Shown here one piece after another: positions 1 to 7,230 of a DNA stretch of 64,000 nucleotides (positions are counted from its first letter, which is position 1; every line of letters starts with the position of its first letter). The stretch comes from an uncultured Tenacibaculum sp. Its GTDB lineage: Bacteria; Bacteroidota; Bacteroidia; Flavobacteriales; Flavobacteriaceae. A program made the translations under genes and the position numbers. The notes below the pieces were generated by a model that had not been told where the DNA came from, ran no database searches, and saw nothing but the letters and a program-made list of their open reading frames with translations. The stretch spans positions 1-64,000 of the forward strand of contig CANLMR010000008.1 of the NCBI GenBank assembly GCA_947492185.1, in the 5' to 3' direction.

Positions 1-23
1 CGAATTAATTATTAATAAGAGAA

Positions 24-75
24 GCTCACAGGATTGTGGTTCCGGAGGTCGCCGGTTCGAACCCGGTCTTTCACC
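24..75 (+). tRNA. tRNA-His (GTG), 3' part only; possible attachment-site scar
   Basis: Positions 34-40 form a seven-base loop with anticodon GTG at 36-38. A T-arm follows (51-55 pairs with 63-67, loop TTCGAAC 56-62), then a 3' acceptor strand ctttcac (68-74) and discriminator C75, the base typical of tRNA-His. The anticodon stem 29-33/41-45 has one A.G mismatch. Positions 1-23 do not look like a D-arm: only gctc at 24-27 could be its second strand. Either the tRNA begins left of the window with an odd D-arm, or this is a truncated 3' copy left by an element integrated in tRNA-His. Sequence homology to a normal tRNA looks reliable only from about position 31. Confidence 0.5.
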
Positions 76-80
76 CAGAA

Positions 81-108
81 AAAAAGCTTCTCAATTGAGA
101 AGCTTTTT
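81..108. terminator. Bidirectional intrinsic terminator
   Basis: A perfect 28-base palindrome (stem AAAAAGCTTCTC) has a T-run on either strand. It serves the tRNA-His-like sequence on the plus strand and the acyltransferase gene, whose stop codon overlaps it, on the minus strand. Confidence 0.8.
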
Positions 109-1010
109 TATTTTTTATAGTTATCCTGCCATTCTTGATATCTGTGTTTATGCTTAAAACGTTTATGAGACCATAAATAAAATTCGGGTTGCCTTCTAAT
201 GTTTTTTTCCGTTATGCTTATGAATTTGTCTGAGATTTCGTAATTTTTAAAGTCTTTAGGGGAATCAGTAATTAATTCAAATTCAGTTTCGTAGTATCCA
301 CGTTTAATTTTTCTTGTTACATAATTTACTACGGTTAAATCAAATTTTTTAGCCAACATTTCTGCTCCTGTGTGTATAGGTACGTTTACGCCAAAAAACT
401 TTTGCCAATGATGCGTTTTTTGTAAAACTGGAGATTGATCACTAAGTAGAATGTATAATCCTTGAATTTTTTCAGTATAGTTTTTATGCATTCCTTTAAC
501 AGTTTCAGAAGTTTTAAAACCAACAACTCCAAATTTCATTCGAGATTCTTTTACTGTTTTTTCAAAATATTTATTTCCTAAACGTGTGTATGCTCCAAAT
601 ACTGTAGTGTCTAAAACTAATGGTAAGCTAAAAGACCATTCCCAGTTAGCTTGATGAGCTCCTGTTAACGCTATACTTTTACCTTCTTTAACAAGTTTAT
701 TAACCAGTTCAGGGTTTTTATATTTATATCGCTTTAAAACCTCTTTTTCACTAATAGAGAACGATTTTATACTTTCTACAATTAAATCTGTTAAGTGTTT
801 AAAAAATTTCTTTGAGATTGAAGAGATTTCCTTTTCAGATTTTTCAGGAAAAGCTGTTTTTAAATTGCTAACAACAACTTTTTTTCTGTATCCAAATACA
901 TGATAAATCATTATAAATAAAAAGTCAGAAAAAAGATAGAGTACTCTCATAGGTAATCTAGACATTAGCCAAATAAGAGGATACACTAAAGCGAATATAA
1001 GTAAGTCCAT
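108..1010 (-). CDS. Lysophospholipid (lauroyl/Kdo2-lipid A type) acyltransferase family protein
   Basis: A 300-residue member of the LpxL/HtrB (LPLAT) family, which transfers acyl chains onto lipid A or related lipids at the inner membrane. A hydrophobic N-terminal segment (about residues 3-40) is followed by the catalytic HX4E motif at H119-E124. Near the C-terminus lies the family's typical LWSHKR-like motif. The reading frame extends upstream to 1073, but the ATG at 1010 gives the standard start with hydrophobic MDLL..., so it was preferred. It is transcribed divergently from the rhomboid gene. Flavobacteria often have several paralogues, so the exact acyl acceptor cannot be read from sequence. 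Confidence 0.85.
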   Translation of the reverse strand: MDLLIFALVYPLIWLMSRLPMRVLYLFSDFLFIMIYHVFGYRKKVVVSNLKTAFPEKSEKEISSISKKFFKHLTDLIVESIKSFSISEKEVLKRYKYKNPELVNKLVKEGKSIALTGAHQANWEWSFSLPLVLDTTVFGAYTRLGNKYFEKTVKESRMKFGVVGFKTSETVKGMHKNYTEKIQGLYILLSDQSPVLQKTHHWQKFFGVNVPIHTGAEMLAKKFDLTVVNYVTRKIKRGYYETEFELITDSPKDFKNYEISDKFISITEKNIRRQPEFYLWSHKRFKHKHRYQEWQDNYKK

Positions 1011-1073
1011 TAAAAAATGATTTTTGCAAATATCGTATTTAAATATAAAATACGTGTACCTAAATCTTTTCAT

Positions 1074-1081
1074 TAAGTTTG
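1074..1081 (+). promoter_or_regulatory. -7 element of the rhomboid gene
   Basis: TAAGTTTG matches the Bacteroidota -7 consensus TAnnTTTG and ends 18 bases before the chosen ATG at 1100. No clear TTG is seen at the expected -33 distance. Confidence 0.4.
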
Positions 1082-1099
1082 TGTTTTACATTAATGTTT

Positions 1100-1744
1100 A
1101 TGAATAAAATAGTTTTAGGATTGATAATAGCTAATGGTTTAGTTACTTATACCGGATTTAACAATAATACTTTTTTCAATAAGTATAAATTTCAGGTTGG
1201 GAAAATTTTGAATGGAGAGAAAGTTAGAATGTTTACTTCTGGTTTTTTACATGCAGATTGGTTGCATTTCGGATTTAATATGTATGCGTTGTACTTATTT
1301 GGAGGAATTGTTATTAATAGATTTACTACTATAAATTTTTTACTTATTTACTTTGCTAGTTTATTGGCAGGAAGTATGTATTCTTTATATCAAAATAAAA
1401 AAGACTATTATTATTCGGCTGTGGGTGCATCTGGCGCTGTTTCAGGGATTATTTTTTCAGGAATTATGCTGTATCCTGATATGGAGTTAATTATGTTTCC
1501 TTTGCCAATTCCATTACCAGGTTATGTGTTTGGAATTGGTTATATGTTATATTCAATTTATGGGATGAAAGCAAAATTAGGTAATATTGGACATTCAGCG
1601 CATTTAGGAGGAGGAATAGGAGGTTTCATTGTAACTTTATTATTAAAACCTAGCGTGTATAATAATAATCCTACTATGATACTTGTTATGGGGGCAATTA
1701 TTCTTGGGCTTTTCTTTTTTGGAGATAAATTAAAGGAGTTATAA
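1100..1744 (+). CDS. Rhomboid family intramembrane serine protease
   Basis: A polytopic membrane protein of 214 residues that cleaves transmembrane substrates within the bilayer. Family hallmarks are present: HxxxN (H56-N60) in the second helix, GASG with the nucleophile Ser111, and the catalytic His168 in GHSAHLGG near the last helices, which form the Ser-His dyad. The frame is open upstream to a TTG at 1079, and an ATG exists at 1094. The ATG at 1100 was chosen because the protein then begins MNKIVLG directly before the first helix and lies downstream of a -7 element. Substrate unknown. It stands alone, divergent from the acyltransferase gene. Confidence 0.9.
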   Translation: MNKIVLGLIIANGLVTYTGFNNNTFFNKYKFQVGKILNGEKVRMFTSGFLHADWLHFGFNMYALYLFGGIVINRFTTINFLLIYFASLLAGSMYSLYQNKKDYYYSAVGASGAVSGIIFSGIMLYPDMELIMFPLPIPLPGYVFGIGYMLYSIYGMKAKLGNIGHSAHLGGGIGGFIVTLLLKPSVYNNNPTMILVMGAIILGLFFFGDKLKEL

Positions 1745-1834
1745 GATGTAAGAGCTTATACCTAATTATAGGTATAATGTTAATTTAATTATCTTTTTAG
1801 TTTTGTTTAATAACTAATCAAAACTAAGAATAAA

Positions 1835-2668
1835 ATGGCTAAAGGAATTTCTTTACACATTGGATTAAATTATGTAAATCCAGAATATTATGATGGTTTT
1901 AATAAAAAATTAAAAGCCTGTGAATCAGATGCTATTGATTTTAAATTTATATCAGAATCTTGTGGGTATTCTTCTAAAATTATGCTTAGAGAAGATGCTA
2001 CCAGAGAAAATGTGATTAACTTTATTAAGAATACTGCTTTGAGGTTAAAAAGTGGTGATATATTTCTTCTTACTTATTCTGGACATGGAAGTCAGGTGAT
2101 GGAAGTTGGGGGTAATAATGATGAAGATGATGGTTTGGATGAAACTTGGTGTTTGTTTAATGGGGAGTTAATAGATGATGAACTGAGGTATTTGTGGACA
2201 CTTTTTGATGAAGGAGTTAGGGTTTTGGTTATTTCAGATAGCTGTACAAATGGCACTATAATTGGATATCGTGATTTATCACCATTAATGAATCAAGAAG
2301 GGGTAAGAGCTTTATCTAAAGCTATTCCAGAAAGGATGATATTACGACTTCATTACGCTAAGCAAAACTTTTATAATGAGATTTTTGAAGAAATGAAACA
2401 ATATAGAGATAGAGAAATTAAAGCATCTATAAAGTTAATTTCTGCATCTCAAGATAGCGAAAATGCTTATGATGGTTATGATGTAGATGATAATAGTTTT
2501 TTTATGACTGCTCTTAAATCTGTTTGGGATAGAGGAAGTTTTTTGGGTAGTTATAGGAAGTTTAAAAAAGAAATTTTAAAGAAAACAGCTCCATATCAAA
2601 CTCCAAATTTATTAAATAGAGGAAAGAAAGATCAAAACTTTGACAGACAGAATCCATTTCAGATATAA
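1835..2668 (+). CDS. Caspase family protein (metacaspase-like, peptidase C14)
   Basis: A 277-residue protein with a caspase/metacaspase fold. The N-terminal strand (residues 5-13, SLHIGLNYV) and the CESDA box near residue 29 are typical of bacterial metacaspases. The catalytic dyad is intact: H84 in YSGHGSQ and C137 in DSCTNGT. An acidic stretch NNDEDDGLDE (94-103) resembles the substrate-pocket region of metacaspases. There is no signal peptide, membrane segment or fused partner domain, so it is probably a cytoplasmic arginine/lysine-directed peptidase. No gasdermin, toxin or regulatory partner sits next to it. Role unknown; regulated death or stress response is only an inference from the family. 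Confidence 0.88.
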   Translation: MAKGISLHIGLNYVNPEYYDGFNKKLKACESDAIDFKFISESCGYSSKIMLREDATRENVINFIKNTALRLKSGDIFLLTYSGHGSQVMEVGGNNDEDDGLDETWCLFNGELIDDELRYLWTLFDEGVRVLVISDSCTNGTIIGYRDLSPLMNQEGVRALSKAIPERMILRLHYAKQNFYNEIFEEMKQYRDREIKASIKLISASQDSENAYDGYDVDDNSFFMTALKSVWDRGSFLGSYRKFKKEILKKTAPYQTPNLLNRGKKDQNFDRQNPFQI

Positions 2669-2675
2669 AAAACAA

Positions 2676-2704
2676 AAAACCGAAACATTTGTTTCGGTTT
2701 TTTT
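2676..2704. terminator. Bidirectional terminator between caspase gene and tRNA-Gly
   Basis: AACCGAAAC (2678-2686) pairs with GTTTCGGTT (2691-2699), with T-runs on both sides. It ends the caspase transcript and lies just behind the 3' end of tRNA-Gly on the other strand. Confidence 0.85.
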
Positions 2705-2705
2705 G

Positions 2706-2778
2706 AGCGGGAGACCGGGTTCGAACCGGCGACATTCAGCTTGGAAGGCTGACGCTCTACCAACTGAGCTACTCCCGC
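2706..2778 (-). tRNA. tRNA-Gly (TCC)
   Basis: Complete 73-base cloverleaf on the minus strand: acceptor GCGGGAG (2772-2778) pairs with CTCCCGC (2707-2713), the D-arm is AGCTCAGTTGGTAGAGC, the anticodon loop carries TCC, and the T-loop is TTCGAAC. CCA is not encoded. Confidence 0.97.
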
Positions 2779-2794
2779 GTCGGTATTGCGGGTG

Positions 2795-2824
2795 CAAATA
2801 TAGAATCCTTTTTTAAATTTACAA
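2795..2824 (-). promoter_or_regulatory. Promoter of tRNA-Gly
   Basis: On the minus strand TTG (2822-2824), a 19-base spacer and TATATTTG (2795-2802) fit the Bacteroidota consensus exactly. It is followed by a GC-rich discriminator GCACCCGCAAT, which is closely similar to the one in front of tRNA-Met. Confidence 0.75.
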
Positions 2825-2842
2825 GTGTTTTTTTGATTTTTT

Positions 2843-3289
2843 TTAATAAAAATTTTCGTCTTCACGTAAAACTTTTAAGAAATGAAATGCATAAATATTA
2901 AAACCTTCGTTGTAATAAAACTTATGTGATTTAGTATTAGCGGTATAGGTGTTTAGTTCCATGGCCTCGCAACCTTTAGCCTTTGTGTATTTATAAATCC
3001 ACTCAAAAAAATCCTTCCCTAAACCTTTACCTCTATACTTTTCTGATATGATTACATGATCGGGTTCAACACTCTTTCCGATATAATGCCTTGTTGAATA
3101 CCATAACCCACAAATACCTATTATTTTTTTATTATCATATACAGCTACACACTCATAATTTTGGTAATTTACCATCTCTAAAACACGCTTTTTTAATAAA
3201 TCAGGAGGTGTTTTAGTATTAACTATAGAAAGTAAAGGAAGTATGCTTAAAATGTTGTTCTTATCAACAGTGTTAAAAGTTATCTTCAT
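2843..3289 (-). CDS. GNAT family N-acetyltransferase
   Basis: A 148-residue acetyl-CoA-dependent acetyltransferase. The pyrophosphate-binding signature RGKGLG (motif A, after VIISEKY) and the C-terminal motif B (NTKSHKFYYNEGF) are clear. The frame extends to 3346, but the ATG at 3289 gives a normal GNAT start (MKITF) and leaves 27 bases between it and the divergent GNAT gene at 3317. Substrate unknown. Confidence 0.85.
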   Translation of the reverse strand: MKITFNTVDKNNILSILPLLSIVNTKTPPDLLKKRVLEMVNYQNYECVAVYDNKKIIGICGLWYSTRHYIGKSVEPDHVIISEKYRGKGLGKDFFEWIYKYTKAKGCEAMELNTYTANTKSHKFYYNEGFNIYAFHFLKVLREDENFY

Positions 3290-3316
3290 TGTAATTATAA
3301 TTTCAGTATAAAAATA

Positions 3317-3751
3317 ATGGTTTCCGTAAAGAAAATTACTACTCAAGATACCTATTTTTTAAGATTAGAAGTATTAAGAAAAAATATTGATTTGCCACAT
3401 AAATTCGATGGGGATTTTGATAATGATACTTTTCATTTTGGAGTTTTTCTGAATGATAATATAGTTTGTATAGGTACCTTTATGAAAAGTAATATTAAAG
3501 AATTATCAGGGATACAATATCAGCTTAGAGGAATGGCTAGTTCACCTGAGGTTAGAGGAAAAGGTTATGGAAAGTTATTGCTAACTTTTGCGACTAACGA
3601 GTTGTTAAAACTTAATATTGACTTTTTATGGTGTAATGCCAGAGAGGTTGCAGTTAAGTTTTATGAAAAAAATCAATTTAAAATTTTAGGGGATCGTTTT
3701 GTAAATAAAATTGGTCCACATTACAAAATGTATAAATCAATCAAAAAATGA
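3317..3751 (+). CDS. GNAT family N-acetyltransferase
   Basis: A 144-residue GNAT protein. It has the acetyl-CoA signature RGKGYGKLLL (about residues 80-89) and the terminal motif NAREVAVKFYEKNQFKILG. It begins 27 bases from the divergent GNAT gene, so the two promoters must overlap. Its stop overlaps the start of the metallo-hydrolase gene (ATGA), suggesting translational coupling. Substrate unknown. It resembles small YitI/ElaA-like acetyltransferases. Confidence 0.85.
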   Translation: MVSVKKITTQDTYFLRLEVLRKNIDLPHKFDGDFDNDTFHFGVFLNDNIVCIGTFMKSNIKELSGIQYQLRGMASSPEVRGKGYGKLLLTFATNELLKLNIDFLWCNAREVAVKFYEKNQFKILGDRFVNKIGPHYKMYKSIKK

Positions 3752-4638
3752 AAAATATCAAAAACTATTTAGGAATTTTTTTTGTGCTGATACTAACATA
3801 TACAAACGCACAAAATAGAGAGGTTAAAATTGAGCCTATTAAAATAACTGAGAGCATCTATATGTTAAAAGGGCAAGGAGGTAATATTGGCGTGTTTGTA
3901 GGAGTAGATGGAGTGTTTATGATAGATGATCAATTTGCAAAATTAACTCCAAAAATCCTTAAAGCTATTAAAAGTATTACTGATAAACCTGTAAAATATT
4001 TAATAAACACACATTGGCATGGTGATCATACAGGGGGAAACCAAAATATGAGTAAAGAGGGAGCGGTAATTATATCTCATAATAATGTAAGAAAAAGAAT
4101 GAGTGTTGAAAGTGTAGTGAGAGGTAGAACTAAACCAGCTTCACCTAAAGAAGCTTTGCCAGTAATTACATTTAGTCAAGATATGATGGTGCATTTTAAT
4201 GGTGAAGATGTTTTAATTTCTCATGTACATAACGCACACACTGATGGCGATGCACATATTTACTTTACTAATAGTAATGTTATTCATATGGGTGATACTT
4301 ATTTTCAAGGAAAATTCCCATATATAGATCTATCTAGTGGAGGTAGTATAAATGGATATATAGCTGCTGTTGATAAAGCATTGTTAATTTCAGATGATAA
4401 TACAGTAATTATTCCTGGCCATAGAGGTTTGTCTAATAAGAGAGAGTTGCAAACATATAAAGAGATGTTGGTAACAATAAAAAACAGAGTACAAGAAGCT
4501 ATTAATAGTGGTAAAACTCTTGAAGAAGTTAAAAAAGATGAAACTATTACCAAAGAATATGCTAAAGACTATGGTGGGTGGTTTATAACTGCTGAAGGTA
4601 TTAGAGAAACTATTTTTAAAAGCTTAACGAATAATTAG
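3748..4638 (+). CDS. Secreted MBL-fold metallo-hydrolase
   Basis: A 296-residue metallo-beta-lactamase-fold protein with a Sec signal peptide (about residues 1-21, ending TNA-QNR), so it acts in the periplasm. The zinc motif HxHxDH is H89-W-H91-G-D93-H94. Later ligands fit HNAHTDGD (third His), HMGD (bridging Asp) and PGHRG (last His). This arrangement resembles class B/SoxH-like periplasmic hydrolases rather than glyoxalase II. The substrate cannot be told and resistance activity should not be assumed. It follows the GNAT gene with a 4-base overlap and ends at a terminator. Confidence 0.85.
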   Translation: MKNIKNYLGIFFVLILTYTNAQNREVKIEPIKITESIYMLKGQGGNIGVFVGVDGVFMIDDQFAKLTPKILKAIKSITDKPVKYLINTHWHGDHTGGNQNMSKEGAVIISHNNVRKRMSVESVVRGRTKPASPKEALPVITFSQDMMVHFNGEDVLISHVHNAHTDGDAHIYFTNSNVIHMGDTYFQGKFPYIDLSSGGSINGYIAAVDKALLISDDNTVIIPGHRGLSNKRELQTYKEMLVTIKNRVQEAINSGKTLEEVKKDETITKEYAKDYGGWFITAEGIRETIFKSLTNN

Positions 4639-4653
4639 AATTTAATCAAAATA

Positions 4654-4681
4654 AAAAGGCGTTGAAAAACGTCTTTTTTTA
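4654..4681 (+). terminator. Intrinsic terminator of the GNAT/metallo-hydrolase operon
   Basis: AAGGCGTT (4656-4663) pairs with AACGTCTT (4668-4675, one G-T pair) and is followed by a T-run. Confidence 0.8.
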
Positions 4682-4695
4682 GTTGAATTTTGTGC

Positions 4696-4775
4696 AAAAA
4701 AAAACCCACTCACGAGAAAATTGGAGTGGGAAAATTGCTATGAAAAAGAAAAAGTGTCTGAAACGTCTCTCAGAC
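4696..4775 (-). ncRNA. Possible small RNA (about 80 nt)
   Basis: On the minus strand a promoter-like TTG (4807-4809), 19-base spacer and TAAATTTA (4780-4787) precede a hairpin GTCTGA/TCAGAC (4756-4775). The stretch ends in a strong terminator: CCCACTC (4724-4730) pairs with GAGTGGG (4705-4711), followed by nine T. tRNA-Met has its own terminator between it and this unit. No credible protein is encoded. It is a structural prediction only, with no known family recognised. Confidence 0.35.
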
Positions 4776-4842
4776 GATGTAAATTTAATAAAAAAATCAC
4801 ATTGTACAAATATTTTTAAATTTTTTGACCGCTTTTTTTTGA

Positions 4843-4890
4843 TTAAAAAAATAAAATCCGTAAAATCAGTATATTACGATTTTACGGATT
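4843..4890 (-). terminator. Terminator of tRNA-Met
   Basis: A perfect 13-base stem (4855-4867 with 4878-4890) is followed on the minus strand by a T-rich tract, 20 bases past the tRNA 3' end. Confidence 0.75.
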
Positions 4891-4909
4891 AACAATTAAC
4901 TTCACTTAG

Positions 4910-4983
4910 TAGCGAAGGGGGGACTTGAACCCCCGACCTCAGGGTTATGAATCCTGCGCTCTAACCACCTGAGCTACCTCGCC
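4910..4983 (-). tRNA. tRNA-Met (CAT)
   Basis: Complete 74-base cloverleaf on the minus strand: acceptor GGCGAGG (4977-4983) pairs with CTTCGCT (4911-4917), discriminator A, D-arm AGCTCAGGTGGTTAGAGC, anticodon loop TTCATAA and T-loop TTCAAGT. The paired first acceptor base argues for elongator rather than initiator tRNA-Met. A tRNA-Ile with lysidine-modified CAT is a less likely alternative. Confidence 0.93.
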
Positions 4984-4994
4984 AATTGCGGACG

Positions 4995-5024
4995 CAAATA
5001 TAATGGAATTTTCAAATACAGCAA
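4995..5024 (-). promoter_or_regulatory. Promoter of tRNA-Met
   Basis: Minus strand: TTG (5022-5024), a 19-base spacer, TATATTTG (4995-5002), then the GC-rich discriminator GCGTCCGCAAT. The architecture is the same as that of the tRNA-Gly promoter. Confidence 0.75.
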
Positions 5025-5088
5025 TAAAAGAAGTTAATTTTTTTTAAAAAGAATAATTATATATATTGTACAACAAACTTAAATATAA

Positions 5089-5472
5089 ATGAGTAAAGTT
5101 AAATTTGAATTAGAGATACCTGTACACGCCTCTCCAGCCTTATTGTATCAATATTTTGCTACTCCTTCTGGTTTAGAAGAGTGGTTTGCAGATAAGGTAA
5201 ATTCTAGAGGAAAAATCATCACTTTTTTTTGGGATGATAGTGAGGAAGAAGCTACAATTGTAACTAAGAAAGCAGATGAAAGAATTAAGTATAAATGGAC
5301 GGAAAGTGAAGGAGACGATAGTTACTTTGAATTTAGAGTTCAAGTTGACGCTTTAACCAAAGATGTATCCTTAATGATTACAGACTTTGCTGATGATGAA
5401 GAGGCAGCTGAGGAAGCTAAAATGTTATGGGAAAATCAAATTGATGAACTAAGGCATTTAATTGGTGCTTAA
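5089..5472 (+). CDS. START-like domain protein (SRPBCC superfamily)
   Basis: A 127-residue protein with the AHSA1/START-like helix-grip fold found widely in Bacteroidota. It opens with the domain (FELEIPVHASPALLYQYFATP), has the conserved GLEEWFAD segment near residue 40, and ends in a long acidic helix (DDEEAAEEAKMLWENQIDELR). No signal or membrane segment. Such proteins are thought to bind hydrophobic ligands or partner proteins; its own role is unknown. It is a single gene with its own terminator. Confidence 0.85.
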   Translation: MSKVKFELEIPVHASPALLYQYFATPSGLEEWFADKVNSRGKIITFFWDDSEEEATIVTKKADERIKYKWTESEGDDSYFEFRVQVDALTKDVSLMITDFADDEEAAEEAKMLWENQIDELRHLIGA

Positions 5473-5492
5473 TGCACAGAATAATATTCATA

Positions 5493-5521
5493 AAAGCTCG
5501 GCATATAGTCGAGCTTTTTTT
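5493..5521 (+). terminator. Intrinsic terminator of the START-like gene
   Basis: AAAGCTCG (5493-5500) pairs with CGAGCTTT (5510-5517), followed by T residues. Confidence 0.85.
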
Positions 5522-5571
5522 AGTTATATACGTTATATAATTTAGTAATTTCGCTTTTCTAAATTTTTCTT

Positions 5572-6399
5572 ATGATTAATTATAATGGTAGTTTAATTTC
5601 TGAACAAGACTTAAAACTTACAAATAAAAATAGAGCTTTTAAATACGGAGATGGAATTTTTGAAACGATTAAAGTTCAAAACAATAAAATTTTATTTCTA
5701 GAAGATCATTATTTCAGATTAATGGCTTCTATGAGAATGTTACGTATGAAGATTCCTATGAAATTTACATTAGAATTTTTAGAGGAAGAAATTAATAAAA
5801 CCACAGTTTCTATTAGTTCTAATATATTGAGAGTTAGGATTAACGTTTTTAGAAAAGATGGAGGATTATACAATCCTGTTACTAATGAAATTGATTATAT
5901 TATGGAAGCTAATGAAATTAATCTGAAGCCCAAAAGTATATACAAAATTGATTTATATAAAGACTTTTATAATTATTCAGGATTATTATCTACTGTAAAA
6001 ACTACGAATAGAATTCTTAATACTCTTGCAGCTATATATTCTAAAGAAAATGATTTAGATAATTGTATTTTATTAAATGAAAGAAAAGGTGTAGTTGAGG
6101 TAACTAATGCTAATATATTTATTGTTAAAGGAAATATTATAAAAACACCAGCTCTAACTGAAGGATGTATAAAAGGGGTTACGAGAAAAAAAGTAATTGA
6201 AATTATAGATAAACATCCTGATTTTATAGTTGAAGAAACAATAATCTCACCTTTTGAATTACAAAAATCTGATGAAGTATTTATTACCAATGCTATTATT
6301 GGGGTTCAACCGGTTACTAATTACAGAAAAAAAGAATTTAAAACAGAAATTTCTGAAAAGATAAGTAAAAGCCTATCATTAATGGCAATTACTAATTAA
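5572..6399 (+). CDS. Class IV aminotransferase (PabC / branched-chain type)
   Basis: A 275-residue PLP-dependent enzyme of fold type IV, the group of aminodeoxychorismate lyase, branched-chain and D-amino acid aminotransferases. Visible marks are the N-terminal NRAFKYGDGIFETI (residues 20-33), a candidate PLP lysine K143 in VKTTNRI, the EVTNANIF segment and the phosphate-binding ALTEGCIKGVTR. The short length and the GDGIFET start fit PabC-like lyases better than IlvE, but sequence alone does not settle the reaction. It converges on a small minus-strand ORF whose stop overlaps its own. Confidence 0.8.
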   Translation: MINYNGSLISEQDLKLTNKNRAFKYGDGIFETIKVQNNKILFLEDHYFRLMASMRMLRMKIPMKFTLEFLEEEINKTTVSISSNILRVRINVFRKDGGLYNPVTNEIDYIMEANEINLKPKSIYKIDLYKDFYNYSGLLSTVKTTNRILNTLAAIYSKENDLDNCILLNERKGVVEVTNANIFIVKGNIIKTPALTEGCIKGVTRKKVIEIIDKHPDFIVEETIISPFELQKSDEVFITNAIIGVQPVTNYRKKEFKTEISEKISKSLSLMAITN

Positions 6400-6551
6400 T
6401 TTAAAAAAATACTAACCTGAGTTTTATCTACAAAAAAACCTTCGTTAGAATATCTGTTTACAGTTAAAGTGTAATCAGCAATTGGTAAACTTACTTCAAA
6501 CTCATTACCATACGCGGTAATAAAAGTTAATTTTTTAGGTTTATTTTTCAT
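6396..6551 (-). CDS. Small hypothetical protein (51 aa)
   Basis: The open frame reads MKNKPKKLTFITAYGNEFEV... and ends SIFLN. It is basic at the N-terminus, with no membrane segment, and has alternating hydrophobic residues suggesting a small beta-rich domain. The aminotransferase ends within its last codons (convergent overlap of 4 bases). Codon use looks like that of its neighbours. A TAGTTTC element close to its start could serve as a -7 box. Not recognised as a known family, so the case rests on plausible composition and its fit between two genes. Confidence 0.5.
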   Translation of the reverse strand: MKNKPKKLTFITAYGNEFEVSLPIADYTLTVNRYSNEGFFVDKTQVSIFLN

Positions 6552-6678
6552 GCTTGAAACTATTTATACATTACAATAGTAAGCATAATGTGTATATTTA
6601 GTTATAATTTTTAGATGTATGGTTGTTTTTTCTTGATGAATGACTTATGGGTAAAGTCGTCTAGGATTGAAAAAAAGC

Positions 6679-7230
6679 TTAATTCATATTAATATCTGCA
6701 GGTGCATTAGCCCAAATTTTATATTTACCACCTTTTTGAAGAAGCATTTTTTTCCATATTGATTCCTCATCTATAGTAAAAACATTTTGAAAATCATTTT
6801 CAGAAATAAACCAAGAACTAGTATTTAATTCTTCATTAAGTTGATTTGCACCCCAACCAGAGTATCCTAAGAAGAAACGAATGTCAGTTGGTTTAATTAA
6901 ATTATTATTTAAAATATTTTTTAAAGAATCAAAATTTCCTCCCCAATAAATACCATTGGCAACTTCAATGCTATCATCTATTAAATCAGGTACACGATGT
7001 ATAAAGTATAAATTATCCTGCTCTACTGGACCACCTTGGTATACAGTAAAATTACAGTCTACATCAGGAATTAAATCCTCAAGTACATATTGTAAAGGAC
7101 GATTCAATATAAAACCAACAGTACTGTTTTCAGAATGTTCTGTTAATAAAACAGTAGTTCGTTTAAAAGAATCATCATTTAATATAGATGGTTCTGCAAT
7201 TAAAAGTCTACCTTTTTTTGGGGTTAACAT
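6679..7230 (-). CDS. YqgE/AlgH family protein
   Basis: A 183-residue protein matching the UPF0301 (YqgE/AlgH) family from end to end. It shows the N-terminal GRLLIAEPSI..D..FKRTTVLL, GFILNRPL, VYQGGPVEQDNLYFIH and the C-terminal FLGYSGWGANQLNEEL motif. The family is cytoplasmic and structurally known, but its biochemical role is unsettled. AlgH was linked genetically to alginate regulation in Pseudomonas. It lies between a small hypothetical gene and uvrA, both on the same strand, without tight coupling. Confidence 0.92.
   Translation of the reverse strand: MLTPKKGRLLIAEPSILNDDSFKRTTVLLTEHSENSTVGFILNRPLQYVLEDLIPDVDCNFTVYQGGPVEQDNLYFIHRVPDLIDDSIEVANGIYWGGNFDSLKNILNNNLIKPTDIRFFLGYSGWGANQLNEELNTSSWFISENDFQNVFTIDEESIWKKMLLQKGGKYKIWANAPADINMN

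Noticed and set aside
1835..2668. A bacterial gasdermin/caspase defence operon
   Set aside because: Neither neighbour encodes a small hydrophobic pore protein; the caspase gene is flanked by a rhomboid gene and a tRNA, with a terminator directly behind it.
2612..2865. Two minus-strand open frames of 61 and 68 codons over the tRNA-Gly gene
   Set aside because: They run through the tRNA-Gly gene, its terminator and its promoter. The translation of a tRNA is not evidence of a protein.
4683..4892. A 69-codon plus-strand frame between the metallo-hydrolase gene and tRNA-Met
   Set aside because: Starts in a terminator T-run, is lysine-rich by chance in AT-rich DNA, and covers three hairpins, two of them terminators on the minus strand.
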